From contig CM058230.1 of NCBI GenBank assembly GCA_030180135.1, forward strand, positions 23,644,067 through 23,708,066: a DNA stretch of 64,000 nt. Reading direction: 5' to 3'. Position 1 is the first letter of the stretch, and each line of letters starts with the position of its first letter. Of the stretch, positions 55,660-64,000 are shown piece by piece. The position numbers and the translations under genes were made by a program. The stretch comes from Orychophragmus violaceus. Lineage: Eukaryota; Streptophyta; Magnoliopsida; Brassicales; Brassicaceae. Under the pieces are notes generated by a model, which saw nothing but the letters and a program-made list of their open reading frames with translations, was not told the DNA's origin and did not search any database.

Positions 55660-57991
55660 ATGGCGTTAAGAGATGCTACGGGGGCCAGTACAAGTACGGC
55701 TGCGGGTGCGTTTGGCCCGCATCCGCCGTCTTCCCTAACCGTGAATCAAATCGAACGGTTGCGGAGGGTTTGTCGGATTCCGACGGAGGTGGAGATCGTG
55801 ATTCCGTCGCCGGCGATGTCACCGGAGACCGCGGTGGAGGGCTACTGCTGCGCCTCATACACCTACTTCGAGAAATGCGGGCTTTTCTTCCCTATTCCCC
55901 GCTTAATCTCTTTGGTGCTGGCCCAGCTTTAACTGGCGTTCCATCAGATGACGCCGAACTTTGTCCGGTACGTCATCGGACTCGGGGTCAGGGCCGCGGA
56001 GGAGGGAATCGAGTTCGGGCCTGAGGAACTTATGCGTGTCTGCTCAGTGAAGCATAATGCCAAGTTCCGCGGAACTTACTATCTCTCGCCTCGTTTCGGG
56101 CGGGTCCTCGAGGAGGTCCCGACGAAAGACGTATGGAGGGACCGATACTTCTTTTTCAGGATAACCCATCATTCGGTCGGGGACTTCGACTATTCGGTTA
56201 TCCCGTCTCGATGGTCGCCCGGTGTCGGTAAGGCTCTGGTTTTAGTGTTTTTTTTGTTGTTGTCAGGCCGTCCCTTATCTGATCTAATTTCTATCTCAGA
56301 GGCTCCGGAGTCGCTTGCTACCAACCCGATCACAGAGGCTCTGATAGCTCGTCTGCGAGGGGGCACTGTTAATTGGGGTAGTTTCTCGGTTCAGCGTGTG
56401 CAAGCCGCTCTGCGGACCAACCCTGAATGGGCTCTGCCGGACCTTGCGCCGGTTCCTCGAAATCCAGTACTTCCTTCCGAGCCTTCTTGGGCTCTTCCGG
56501 TCCGAGTTGCTCAGCCTCCGATCCGCATTACCGAGCGGGCAGGAGAGAGTGAGTCGTTTGGATTCGAGTTTCTTTTTGTGTTGTCATTTCGACTTGTCTG
56601 ACATTTTTGTTTTATATATACAGCTCGACCTCTTCCGGGCGGCAGCTCGGCTGCTAATTACTCTCCTCGCGAGATGCCAGCTCGCAGAGTGAGCAGTCGC
56701 CGGAATGGGAAAGATCCGGTCGACTTGGTCGACAAGATGGAGGTCGGCGAACTTAGTAACGCTATTCTCTTTTCCCTTGATCGGGCTCCTCCTCCGCCTC
56801 CAGCTTATCCTCCTCCTCCTGCTCAGACCTCGCTCCTTCCGGAGACGGGACCGGAGGGAACGATTGTGGGGGTTGTCGACGCGGCTCTCCCCGTGTCTGA
56901 ACAAGAGGCGATTTTACCTCAGTCTGGAGGTGCTGCTCTCTGTGACTCTCGGCTGGATCTGTCCGGGGGGGAATACCGTCGGAGTCGAGGAGGTTCTCTT
57001 CCCCCTTCGCTGAAGCGTCGTAAAGTTAACGCGGGAAGGAGTCCAGAGGGGTCGGACCGAGAGGAGTGCTCGGTTGTGGACGATCCGGAAGGTGTGGTTC
57101 GTCTGCTGAGGCGCATTAGGCCTGTCGGTTCTGAGCTCCCGGTTTCTGGGGAAACGGTCCTCGGTAGTGAGTATTCCGAGATGATGTCGGTTATCGGGAA
57201 GGTGAGACGTTTTTGCTTTGGTCTTCTTTTCCCTTTAATCCCCCCCCCCTTTTTTTAAAAAACCGACGCCTTTTTTTGTGCAGGCTGTAGAGGCCGTGAA
57301 TGCGTACGCGGTCCGGTCTGAGAACGAGGTGTTGGATGCTCAGACTTATGAGCTCGAGTCCGCTCGAGAGGCTGCTACCCAAATGAATGCCGAGCTCCAG
57401 GAAGCTTTGGCTAGGGAGGAGCGTTTGAAGAAAAGGGTCGCGGATCATGCCGCCGCGGAGGCCAGGATCGCGCATCTCGAGAGGAGGGAGGAGGAGCTGT
57501 CTTGTCAGCTTGGCGCCGCCGAGGCTCGAATTCGGACTGTGGAAGAATCGGGCCGGGTTGAGCTTCGCAAGGCTCGAAAGGAACTCCATGGCCAGTATTT
57601 GATGATTCTGGCCGGGGTCAAAGAGAGAGCCGAGAAGAGGAAAGTCCAGACTAGCGCCGAGATCCGTCTCCAGGAGACTTTGGCCAACATCGGGCTCATC
57701 GCCGAGATCGCAGCTGGAGAGGTGGACATGACCCGAGAGGTGCTTAAACTGGCTGAGCAAAAAAGAGTTGCTCTAGCGGAGATGGAGGCCGCGGCAGTCT
57801 CCGATTTTAGCGTTGGCAAGCTTGCCTTGCCGGCAATGTCGGAGGACTCCGTGGCCATGGCGGGTTCTCCGCCTGCTCCCCCAGCTGAGACCGACCCGAG
57901 GATGACTGATGAGGTCGACTCCCGGCCGAGAGGAGAGGCGGGCGATGAAGCGGAGGGCCAGGTCGGCGACTCCTCCTATGCACCGTTTTGA
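55660..57991 (+). CDS. Spliced accessory gene of a Tat retroelement, antisense to pol, one in-frame stop
   Basis: Four exons join in frame at GT-AG sites: 55660-56227, 56300-56548, 56624-57201 and 57284-57991, 700 codons. The only flaw is a TAA at 55930-55932 between AQL and LAFHQM. The older copy at 305-1343 has a TAG at the same codon. Exon 1 carries the domain of the putative gypsy-type transposon family (CGLFFPIPRLISLVLAQL, MTPNFVRYVIGLGVRAAEEG, then YFFFRI). Exon 3 holds a basic MPARRVSSRRNGK stretch and Pro-rich text (APPPPPAYPPP). Exon 4 encodes a long coiled coil (ELESAREAATQMNAELQEAL onward) and an acidic end (YAPF). It faces pol tail to tail. Accessory ORFs of this kind are known in Tat elements; their function is unknown. 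Either the protein is made by readthrough or translation starts at 55948. Confidence 0.8.
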
Positions 57992-59166
57992 AAACTGTCG
58001 TTGTTGTTGCCCGAGAGGGTTTTTAATTTCTTTTTCAGACTTTGGTTGCCCAAGGGGGCTTTTTTGTTTTTGTTCGAACTCGAGGACATCATGTCCTTTT
58101 TTTTATGAACTGCTTTTTAAATCTTTCATGCCTTAGCATAGATTTTTATGTTTTTATGCATTAACATAAAATTCGAGCCGTTGCGGCGATTCGAACTTCT
58201 CCAGGGGAATCGAGCAGATAACTTATTTTGAGTTGCCTTAGGTAGTTCTTTGTGAACTTTTAAGTTAATCACATTTGAGCTCGAGCTCTCTGAGGCGCGA
58301 CTAATGTAAGATTTAGGCTTAATCGCTGAATTGAAAAGAGAAGTATTAAGTATGAAAACGAATCGAAGTAAACTTACAAAGATCCGACTTGGAGTGTGTA
58401 GAGGTTGCATGCTTGAATAGCTGTCTTGACCTCGTTATTTTGCTTGAGGGGTGGGGTAGCCCCCCGATTCTTTTAATCCGTATAAGGTTTAGAAGAATTG
58501 TATTTTTTGGAAAGATCGTTCTGGATCTCTTTCCTTGGGACGATCATTTCAGTTCGTTCGAAGCGGGAGGACCGTTCTAGGTCGCTTATTTTTGGGACGA
58601 TCATTTCAGTTCGTTCGGTTTGGAGGGACCATTTTAGGCCGCTTTGTTTGAAGGGATAATTTCATATCACTTTGATTTTGGGGGAGACCGTCTGAGGTCT
58701 CTTGGAAAAATAATTTCATATCGCTTGATATTAGGAGGGATAATTTCATATCACTTTAGCTTTTAGAGAGGCCATTTCAGGTCGCTCCGAAGGGATACTT
58801 TCATATCGCTTGATTTTGGGAGAGATAATTTCATATCACTTTAGCTTTTAGAGAGGCCATTTCAGGTTGCTCGGAAGGGATACTTTCATATCGCCTTGAT
58901 TTAGAAGAGATAATTTCATATCTTTTGTTTTGGGAATGTTATGACAAGGTACTTCGCAATGACTCTAACTTTTGCGACAGAAGGAAACATTGGATTAAGG
59001 GACTTATTTTGATTTCACAAAGATAAGTCGGTGTAACTTCGTCAGAAGCTGTTGAGCTCGGCGTGAGCTTTGTTTTTGGGGGGCGGCTGCGCTCGAAATC
59101 GAGCTGCCTACGTACCCTTTTTAAGGAGATCAAGTCATTTCGTAGTTCGATTATGTTGATGTACTC
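57992..59166. mobile_element. Convergent non-coding region between accessory gene and pol
   Basis: Both genes end towards this region. It holds terminators for both by position, and the tandem repeats at 58520-58925. No coding domain. Confidence 0.6.
58520..58925 (-). repeat. Variable tandem repeats in the Tat 3' region
   Basis: TTTCATATC recurs seven times from 58663 on, mostly as GATAATTTCATATCACTT or GATACTTTCATATCGCTT. It alternates with GAGGCCATTTCAGGTCGCT units, and GGGACGATCATTTCAGTTCG occurs twice near 58537 and 58594. Spacing is irregular (30-55 bp). Such hypervariable repeats are typical of the 3' region of Tat/Ogre elements. Confidence 0.8.
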
Positions 59167-60721
59167 CTAGTGGAAATACTTTTTGAGGTTGATGATGTTC
59201 CAAGGTCGTAGTTCGGGCTTCTGGGTTTCTACCGACTTGAGTCGGTAGACCCCGTCCTTCACGACGTCAGTGACCTGGTAAGGACCTTCCCACTTCGCTC
59301 CTAATTTTCCAGCGTGTTCTTCCTTTTTATGGTCGAACACTTTCTGCAAGACGAGCTCTCTTACTTGAAACCTTCGAGTTTTGATTCTGGAATCATAGTA
59401 GCGAGCTGCGGCTTGTTGGTAATTCTGGAGTCGAGCTAATGCGAGGTTCCTTCTTTCGTCGACGAGGTCGAGCTCGTCAGTTATCATCTTGTTATTAAGT
59501 TCCTCTTGTCGTGGGCATTTTTCTTTGCGAATGCTTTACACGAGAATTTCAGCTGGTACTACCGCCTCGATTCCGTAAGCTAGCGAGAAGGGGGTCTCGC
59601 CAGTGGATTTGCGGGGGGTAGTCCGGTAGGCCCAGAGTACGGCTGGGAGTTCGTCACTCTAGGTTGTTTTGCACTCGTTGAGCCTTTTCTTGAGACCGTT
59701 CATAATCGCTTTGTTAGCTGCTTCTTCTAGCCCGTTCCCTTGGGGGTAGTGTGGCGTTGAGTAAGTCAGCTTTATGTTCCAAGTTCTGCAGAACTCCTTG
59801 AACGTGTTTGATATGAACTGAGATCCGTTATCGGTGACGATCTCGTGGGGCAGTCCATGTCGGCAAACGATGTTTCGCCAGACGAACTCCTTAACGTGAA
59901 CGTCCTTAATTTTCTGGTATGACTCTGCTTCAATCCACTTGGTGAAGTAGTCCGTCATCACCAACAAGTGTGTGGCTTTCCTTTTGCCGGATGCGACCAG
60001 CGGTCCCACGATGTCCATTCCCCATCGCATGAATGGGTATGGTGATGAGATAGAGGAGAGTTTCTCCGGCGCTTGGGGCATGCTTTTGGCATTTATCGCA
60101 CTTGTTGGAGAGAGATTCGCATTCGGTGTCCATTGTCGGCCAATAGTAGCCTTGCCTTTTGATTCGAACGGCCAATGCTCGTCCTCCGGAATGGCTTCCG
60201 CAGGATCCGTCATGTGTTTGTGTAATCATGGCTAGGGCTTGCTTTTTGTCAAGGCATTTAAGATAGGGTCCGGAGAGGCTCCTTTTAAAGAGCTCTCCTT
60301 GTGTGACACAGTACCTTGCACTCTGTGTTTTAAGTTTCCGCGCCTCCCATTTGCCGTCGGGAACTTCGCCGTTTGTGATGTATCGAATGATCGGAGTTCT
60401 CCAATCTTCGTCGTTGTTAGGCTCAGGTCCCTGACTAGTGGATGCGGTTTGAATTGGTCCGTCGGGGACATTCGCGACGTATACGGTGTTTCTAGGATCG
60501 AGATCATCATCAATCTCGATGATGTCGCTACTAGTGTCTCCGGGACACTCTTTGTGTTTGACATCGTCCTTCACAGCGGGCCCGTCCTCTTTCAAGGACA
60601 GAGCTTTGAGAGCTATGTCGATGCTTGGTTTTTCTATCCCTTCGACTGGTATGATCCTTTTGAGGTTAGGATCTGATGTCGATGCTAATGCGGCTAGCGC
60701 ATCGGCTGTGGTGTTTTCACC
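59167..60721 (-). pseudogene. Tat integrase region, broken
   Basis: After a TGA at 60719-60721 the reading continues ENTTADALAALAS, then the integrase zinc domain (GYYWPTM, CDKCQKHAP), the catalytic core (MRWGMDIVGPL, ATHLLVMTDYFTKWIEAE, VTDNGSQF, HYPQGNGLEEAANKAI) and the C-terminal part (KWEGPYQVTDVVKDGVYRL), ending at 59167. Lesions: the TGA, one frameshift near 60060, TAG at 59656-59658 and TAA near 59540. The D-D-E residues are still visible. Confidence 0.88.
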
Positions 60722-62626
60722 TCATGGGATTCGTGTTAGATCGAAGAATTCGATCTGTTCGGCCAATGTATGGACTACCCGTAGGTATGCTTCCATTCGT
60801 TCGTCTTTGGCCTCGTAGTCGCCATGATATTGGCTCGTTTCTAATTGGGAATCGCTGAAGGCGTTTACTTCCCGGGCTCCTATGGCTATCGCGAGTCTGA
60901 GCCCGGCTATTAACGCTTCATATTCTGCCTCGTTATTCGATGCGGCGAAGCCCAATCTAAACGATTGTTCTAGTACTTCACCCTTTGGGGAGACTAATTT
61001 CACTCCGACTCCGGACCCTTGTCTCGAGGAAGCTCCATCGACGTAGAGTTTCCATCTTTGGGCCGAAGTCGGGTCGAGTTCTATAGTCGGAGGGAGCTCG
61101 ATTATGAAATCTGCCAGTACTTGTGCTTTTAGGCATGTTCGAGCTTTGTATTCATTGTCGTACTCGCTAAGTTCGATAGCCCATTTGACCAATCGACCTG
61201 ATTGGCTTGGACTGTGAAGAATGGTTCTCAGTGGCTGAGAGGTCATCACTATGATCGAGTGCGATTGAAAGTACGGTCGGAGTTTCCGAGCCGATGTTAC
61301 TAGCGCTAAGGCGAGTTTTTCCATGGCGGGGTATCTGGTTTCAGCGTCGATCAAGGTCTTACTGATGTAATACACCGGCCGTTGTTCGTTTTGTTCCTCG
61401 CGAACCAGGACTCCACTTACTGCTGCCGTCGAGACAGCTAGGTAGAGGTAAAGGGGTTCTCCTTCTACTGGTTTCGCCAGTATGGGTGGTTCGCTTAAGT
61501 AAGCTTTGAGCTGAGTGAATGCCTCTTCGCACTTTTCGTCCCAGAGGAACTTTTTGTTTCCTTTTAGCAAGTGATAGAAGGGTAGACATTTATCGGTCGA
61601 CCTTGAGATGAAGCGATTCTGAGCAGCTATTTTGCCGGTTAGGCGCTTGACTTCTCGCGTTGTTCTGGGAGATTTCATCTCTATGAACGTTGCGATCTGT
61701 TTGGGGTTCGCTTCGATCCCTCTTTCGGTCACCAAGTAACCGAGGAATTCTCCTGAGGGAACCCCGAAGGTACATTTAGCTGGGTTGAGTTTCATCCCAT
61801 ACTTATTAAGAATGGTAAAGCATTCTTTTAGCTGGGGGATGTGATCCTCGTACCTGGAATATTTTACCAGCATATCATCGATGTAGACTTCCATGGCTTT
61901 GCCTAGGAGTCCTGAAAACATCTTGTTGACGAGGCGCTGGTAAGTTGCTCCTGCGTTTTTTAGTCCGAAGGGCATGACTTTGTAGCAGTACGTGCCTCGA
62001 TCAGTTATGAACGAAGTCTTTTCTTGGTCTTCGGGGTTCATCAATATTTGATTGTACCCTGAGAATGCGTCCATACAGGATAGCAGCTGATGTCCAGCGG
62101 TGGCCTCGACCAGTCGGTCGATGTGCGGGAGTGGGAAGTTGTCCTTTGGACATGCTTTGTTGAGATCCGTGAAGTCTACACAGACCCTCCACTTTCCGTT
62201 CTTTTTCTTAACCACCACGGGGTTCGCGAGCCAGTCGGGGTACTTGACCTCTCTGATCGATCCGATTTTTAATAACCGATCGACCTCGTCATTGATGGCT
62301 TTGGCCCGCTCAGGACCTAGTTTTCGACGCTTTTGTCTTACCGGTTTGTAGGTTGGGTCGACATTCAGCTTGTGGCTGGTTACGTCGATATTGATCCCTT
62401 TCATGTCTGCTGAAGACCAGGCGAAGGAGTCGACGTTCTTTTTGAGAAAAGAGACCAGTTCGTTCTTAACCGGCTCTGATAGATCGATTCCGATGCCAAC
62501 GAGTCTTTCGGGATGAGCCTCGTCTATGCAGATCTGAGTCGTGAGGTCCTTTGGGGGTCCTATTTGACTGGGGTCGTTCGACCTTTTGGTCTGCATGGTG
62601 GCGAGCTCCTCCTCTTTCTGTAATTG
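60722..62626 (-). CDS. Tat reverse transcriptase, RNase H and archaeal-type RNase H
   Basis: An open frame, in phase with the upstream gag-protease frame. RT has WRVCVDFTDLNKACPKDNFP, MPFGLKNAGATYQ and the YIDDML catalytic box. The Ty3-type RNase H follows (PVYYISKTL, ETRYPAMEKLALALV). A second RNase H of archaeal type comes next (LYVDGASS, NNEAEYEALIAGL, SDSQL), a hallmark of the Tat lineage. The frame ends at the TGA (60719-60721) just before the last conserved ADALA residues of the second RNase H. The first ATG in this frame is at 62596, and expression most likely depends on readthrough from the gag-protease frame. Confidence 0.9.
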   Translation of the reverse strand, partial: QLQKEEELATMQTKRSNDPSQIGPPKDLTTQICIDEAHPERLVGIGIDLSEPVKNELVSFLKKNVDSFAWSSADMKGINIDVTSHKLNVDPTYKPVRQKRRKLGPERAKAINDEVDRLLKIGSIREVKYPDWLANPVVVKKKNGKWRVCVDFTDLNKACPKDNFPLPHIDRLVEATAGHQLLSCMDAFSGYNQILMNPEDQEKTSFITDRGTYCYKVMPFGLKNAGATYQRLVNKMFSGLLGKAMEVYIDDMLVKYSRYEDHIPQLKECFTILNKYGMKLNPAKCTFGVPSGEFLGYLVTERGIEANPKQIATFIEMKSPRTTREVKRLTGKIAAQNRFISRSTDKCLPFYHLLKGNKKFLWDEKCEEAFTQLKAYLSEPPILAKPVEGEPLYLYLAVSTAAVSGVLVREEQNEQRPVYYISKTLIDAETRYPAMEKLALALVTSARKLRPYFQSHSIIVMTSQPLRTILHSPSQSGRLVKWAIELSEYDNEYKARTCLKAQVLADFIIELPPTIELDPTSAQRWKLYVDGASSRQGSGVGVKLVSPKGEVLEQSFRLGFAASNNEAEYEALIAGLRLAIAIGAREVNAFSDSQLETSQYHGDYEAKDERMEAYLRVVHTLAEQIEFFDLTRIP

Positions 62627-62629
62627 CTA
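62612..62629 (-). promoter_or_regulatory. Candidate leaky stop (TAG CAA TTA) between protease and RT
   Basis: On the minus strand GCG TAG CAA TTA CAG joins the gag-protease frame to the RT frame without a frameshift. TAG followed by CAR-YYA is the best known plant readthrough context (tobamovirus type). Function is not shown, and other pol lesions mean it could be chance. Confidence 0.4.
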
Positions 62630-64000
62630 CGCAGGGGATTTCTCGATCTGCTTGTATCCCTTCATGTAGCAATGACGGGAAATATTTTGACTTCCGTAAA
62701 TGGTTTTGGTCCCTTTGGGAGTCGGGAACTTTACGCATTGGTGGTAGGTCGATGGTACCGCTTTCATGTCGTATATCCATGGTCGACCTAGGATTGCGTT
62801 ATAGGGAGCTGGCCGATCTACTATGACGAACTCCGTCATTCTCCGAACTCCTCTAGCAATTACTGGGGCGAAGACAGAACCCATCGAGTATGTCGTCTCG
62901 CCAGCGAAACCTACTAGTGGTGTCTTTTCTTTCACAATCTCAGAGTCATTGAAGTCCATCTTTTTGAACGCGTCGTAAAAGAGGACATCTACCGAACTTC
63001 CTGTGTCAATCATTATCCTTGAGAGTTCGACATCTCCCACTACTAGACAAACGAGGAGGGCGTCGTCGTGTGGTTTGTCGAGATTACTTGTCTCGCTCTC
63101 GTAGAAAATGATTTCGTGGTCTGGACCCAACATTGGGGGTTTTCCCCCCTCTGTCGGTCTCGACTCTTCTTTGAAGAGCTTTGATCGAATTGACCGAGTC
63201 GCGGCAAAGCTTGGAGCCACCGAAGATGAAGTCGATTCGTTTAGGGGGTATAGCCCGTACACCCCCCCCCCCCCCCCCCCCCCGCAGAGACGAGGGAGAT
63301 TGATTCTTGAGCGTAAACTTTTGGAAGGAGCCGGAGGCGGGGATAGCGCCGAACCTCCCGGAGTGCCGCTCAGGTTTAGCTCGCCGAGGATGAACTCGAC
63401 TCGCTTCCGCGACCCTTGAGGGAGTGTTTCGGGAGATTCCGACTCTTTTGACCGTTCCCGTTTGTTCTGAGAAGGCTTTCTGTAGTTCGATTCCTTGGTC
63501 TGTTTGTTTTCCTTTTTGTCGGACAGAGTTTCCTCCTCGACTTCGGAGTCTTTTTTGCTTTCGGACTCTTGTTTTTGAGCCTCTGCTTTAGCTCGAGTAT
63601 AGCAATCCTCGGTCGAGTGTCCTCTTTTATTGTGGAAATCACGGAATTTTTCCTTGTCGAACTCGAATTTCTTCGAGCTCTTTGGGCTCTCGACCGCGTT
63701 GACGTTCCCTGATTTACGGGAATCCTTTTTTGAGTTCGAATTCTGCGAGCCTGACGGGTTCCTTTCTTTCCAGTGTTTTTCCCTGAGGGCCGTGGTTTCG
63801 TCCTCGAGGTGAGCAAAGGCCGATGCGCGATGGAGGGCGTCATCGAGCGTTTGAGGTTCGCGGACTATTATTTCCTCGCGGAATCTGGTTAAGAACCATA
63901 GTCCTCGTCTCAATGCTTCTATAGCTACCTCATCTCGTGGGTTCGCGATTTTGGATTTTATTTCCTTAAGTCGGTCGATGTACGAGCGAAGTGTTTCGTC
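62627..64000 (-). CDS. Tat gag and protease, 5' end beyond the window
   Basis: Open on the minus strand from the window edge to the TAG at 62627-62629. Gag text: LRSYIDRLKEIKSKI, ALRRGLWFLTRFREEI, PQTLDDALHRASAFAHLEDE. The zinc knuckle is defective: RDFHNKRGHSTEDC has the first Cys changed. A Lys/Ser/Glu-rich linker, SRKRVEFILGEL and a Gly run coded by a C22 homopolymer (63262-63283) follow. The protease is well kept (IMIDTGSSVDVLFYDAF, FVIVDRPAPYNAILGRPW). The start codon, 5' leader and 5' LTR lie outside the window. Confidence 0.88.
   Translation of the reverse strand, partial: DETLRSYIDRLKEIKSKIANPRDEVAIEALRRGLWFLTRFREEIIVREPQTLDDALHRASAFAHLEDETTALREKHWKERNPSGSQNSNSKKDSRKSGNVNAVESPKSSKKFEFDKEKFRDFHNKRGHSTEDCYTRAKAEAQKQESESKKDSEVEEETLSDKKENKQTKESNYRKPSQNKRERSKESESPETLPQGSRKRVEFILGELNLSGTPGGSALSPPPAPSKSLRSRINLPRLCGGGGGGGVYGLYPLNESTSSSVAPSFAATRSIRSKLFKEESRPTEGGKPPMLGPDHEIIFYESETSNLDKPHDDALLVCLVVGDVELSRIMIDTGSSVDVLFYDAFKKMDFNDSEIVKEKTPLVGFAGETTYSMGSVFAPVIARGVRRMTEFVIVDRPAPYNAILGRPWIYDMKAVPSTYHQCVKFPTPKGTKTIYGSQNISRHCYMKGYKQIEKSPA
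63262..63283 (+). repeat. Poly(C) run of 22 within the gag-protease frame
   Basis: Read on the minus strand it codes a Gly run (RLCGGGGGGGVYGLYP). The frame stays open across it at the length given. Confidence 0.85.

Larger units (their letters stand above)
55660..64000 (-). mobile_element. Tat-lineage Ty3/gypsy retrotransposon, partial
   Basis: Gag-protease-RT-RNaseH-aRNaseH-integrase run right to left, followed by tandem repeats and an antisense accessory gene. The archaeal-type RNase H and the accessory gene place it in the Tat lineage. Neither LTR is in view: the 5' one is past the right edge, and the 3' one is missing where the old LTR abuts near 55430. Confidence 0.9.

Noticed and set aside
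55918..55947. A short intron removing the accessory-gene stop
   Set aside because: The nearest GT and the CAG before ATG 55948 would give an intron of about 36 bases, below the plant minimum.

Overview
The window is plant nuclear DNA, almost certainly from a Brassicaceae species close to Arabidopsis. Three intact host genes lie in its left third, all on the minus strand: a TNO1-like trans-Golgi coiled-coil gene (3080-9191), an NFD2-like RNase III-fold gene (11675-12753) and a C3HC4 RING gene (19927-21158). From memory of the Arabidopsis thaliana proteins and locus order, these match AT1G24460, AT1G24450 and AT1G24440. A broken BAHD acyltransferase 3' end (32109-32332) probably represents the next locus or loci (AT1G24430/AT1G24420). 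The organism and the synteny are inferred; no database was searched.

Layout. 1-2436: remnant of a Tat-lineage Ty3/gypsy element (antisense accessory gene, polypurine tract, LTR) cut by a copia LTR. 3080-21158: the host genes, separated by an AT-rich foldback with telomere-like repeats, a complete MULE (12854-16655, 9-bp target duplication), a very short poly(A) retro-insertion footprint and a Helitron (18473-19475). 21.7-32.4 kb: Helitron end, MITE, and a cluster of gene fragments (NPH3, cytochrome c, ALDH10, BAHD), one of them joined to a truncated minus-strand copia. 32.7-35.4 kb: decayed copia. 35.4-55.4 kb: an old minus-strand LTR split by a 17.5-kb LTR element (36071-53545, GCAAT duplication). 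That element carries a zinc-knuckle gag but no pol, and is itself split by a young copia (42367-49792, ACAAG duplication). 55.66-64 kb: a larger Tat-lineage element with gag-protease-RT-RNaseH-integrase on the minus strand and a spliced accessory gene on the plus strand; it runs off the right edge.

The most interesting signals are in the retroelements. The Tat accessory gene is antisense to pol. It keeps the same introns and the same in-frame stop position in two strongly diverged copies (TAA in one, TAG in the other). The Tat gag-protease and RT frames are separated by one in-frame TAG followed by CAATTA, which fits the CAR-YYA leaky-stop context. The young copia has nearly identical LTRs (2 differences in 672 bp by eye) and an open gag but a ruined pol, which points to movement in trans. 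The 17.5-kb element likewise has LTRs and a zinc-knuckle gag without a pol. One apparent defect in a host gene, a one-base frameshift at the start of TNO1 exon 2, needs confirmation because it falls in a run of four Cs. Nothing resembling a prokaryotic system, a CRISPR array or a tRNA gene was seen.
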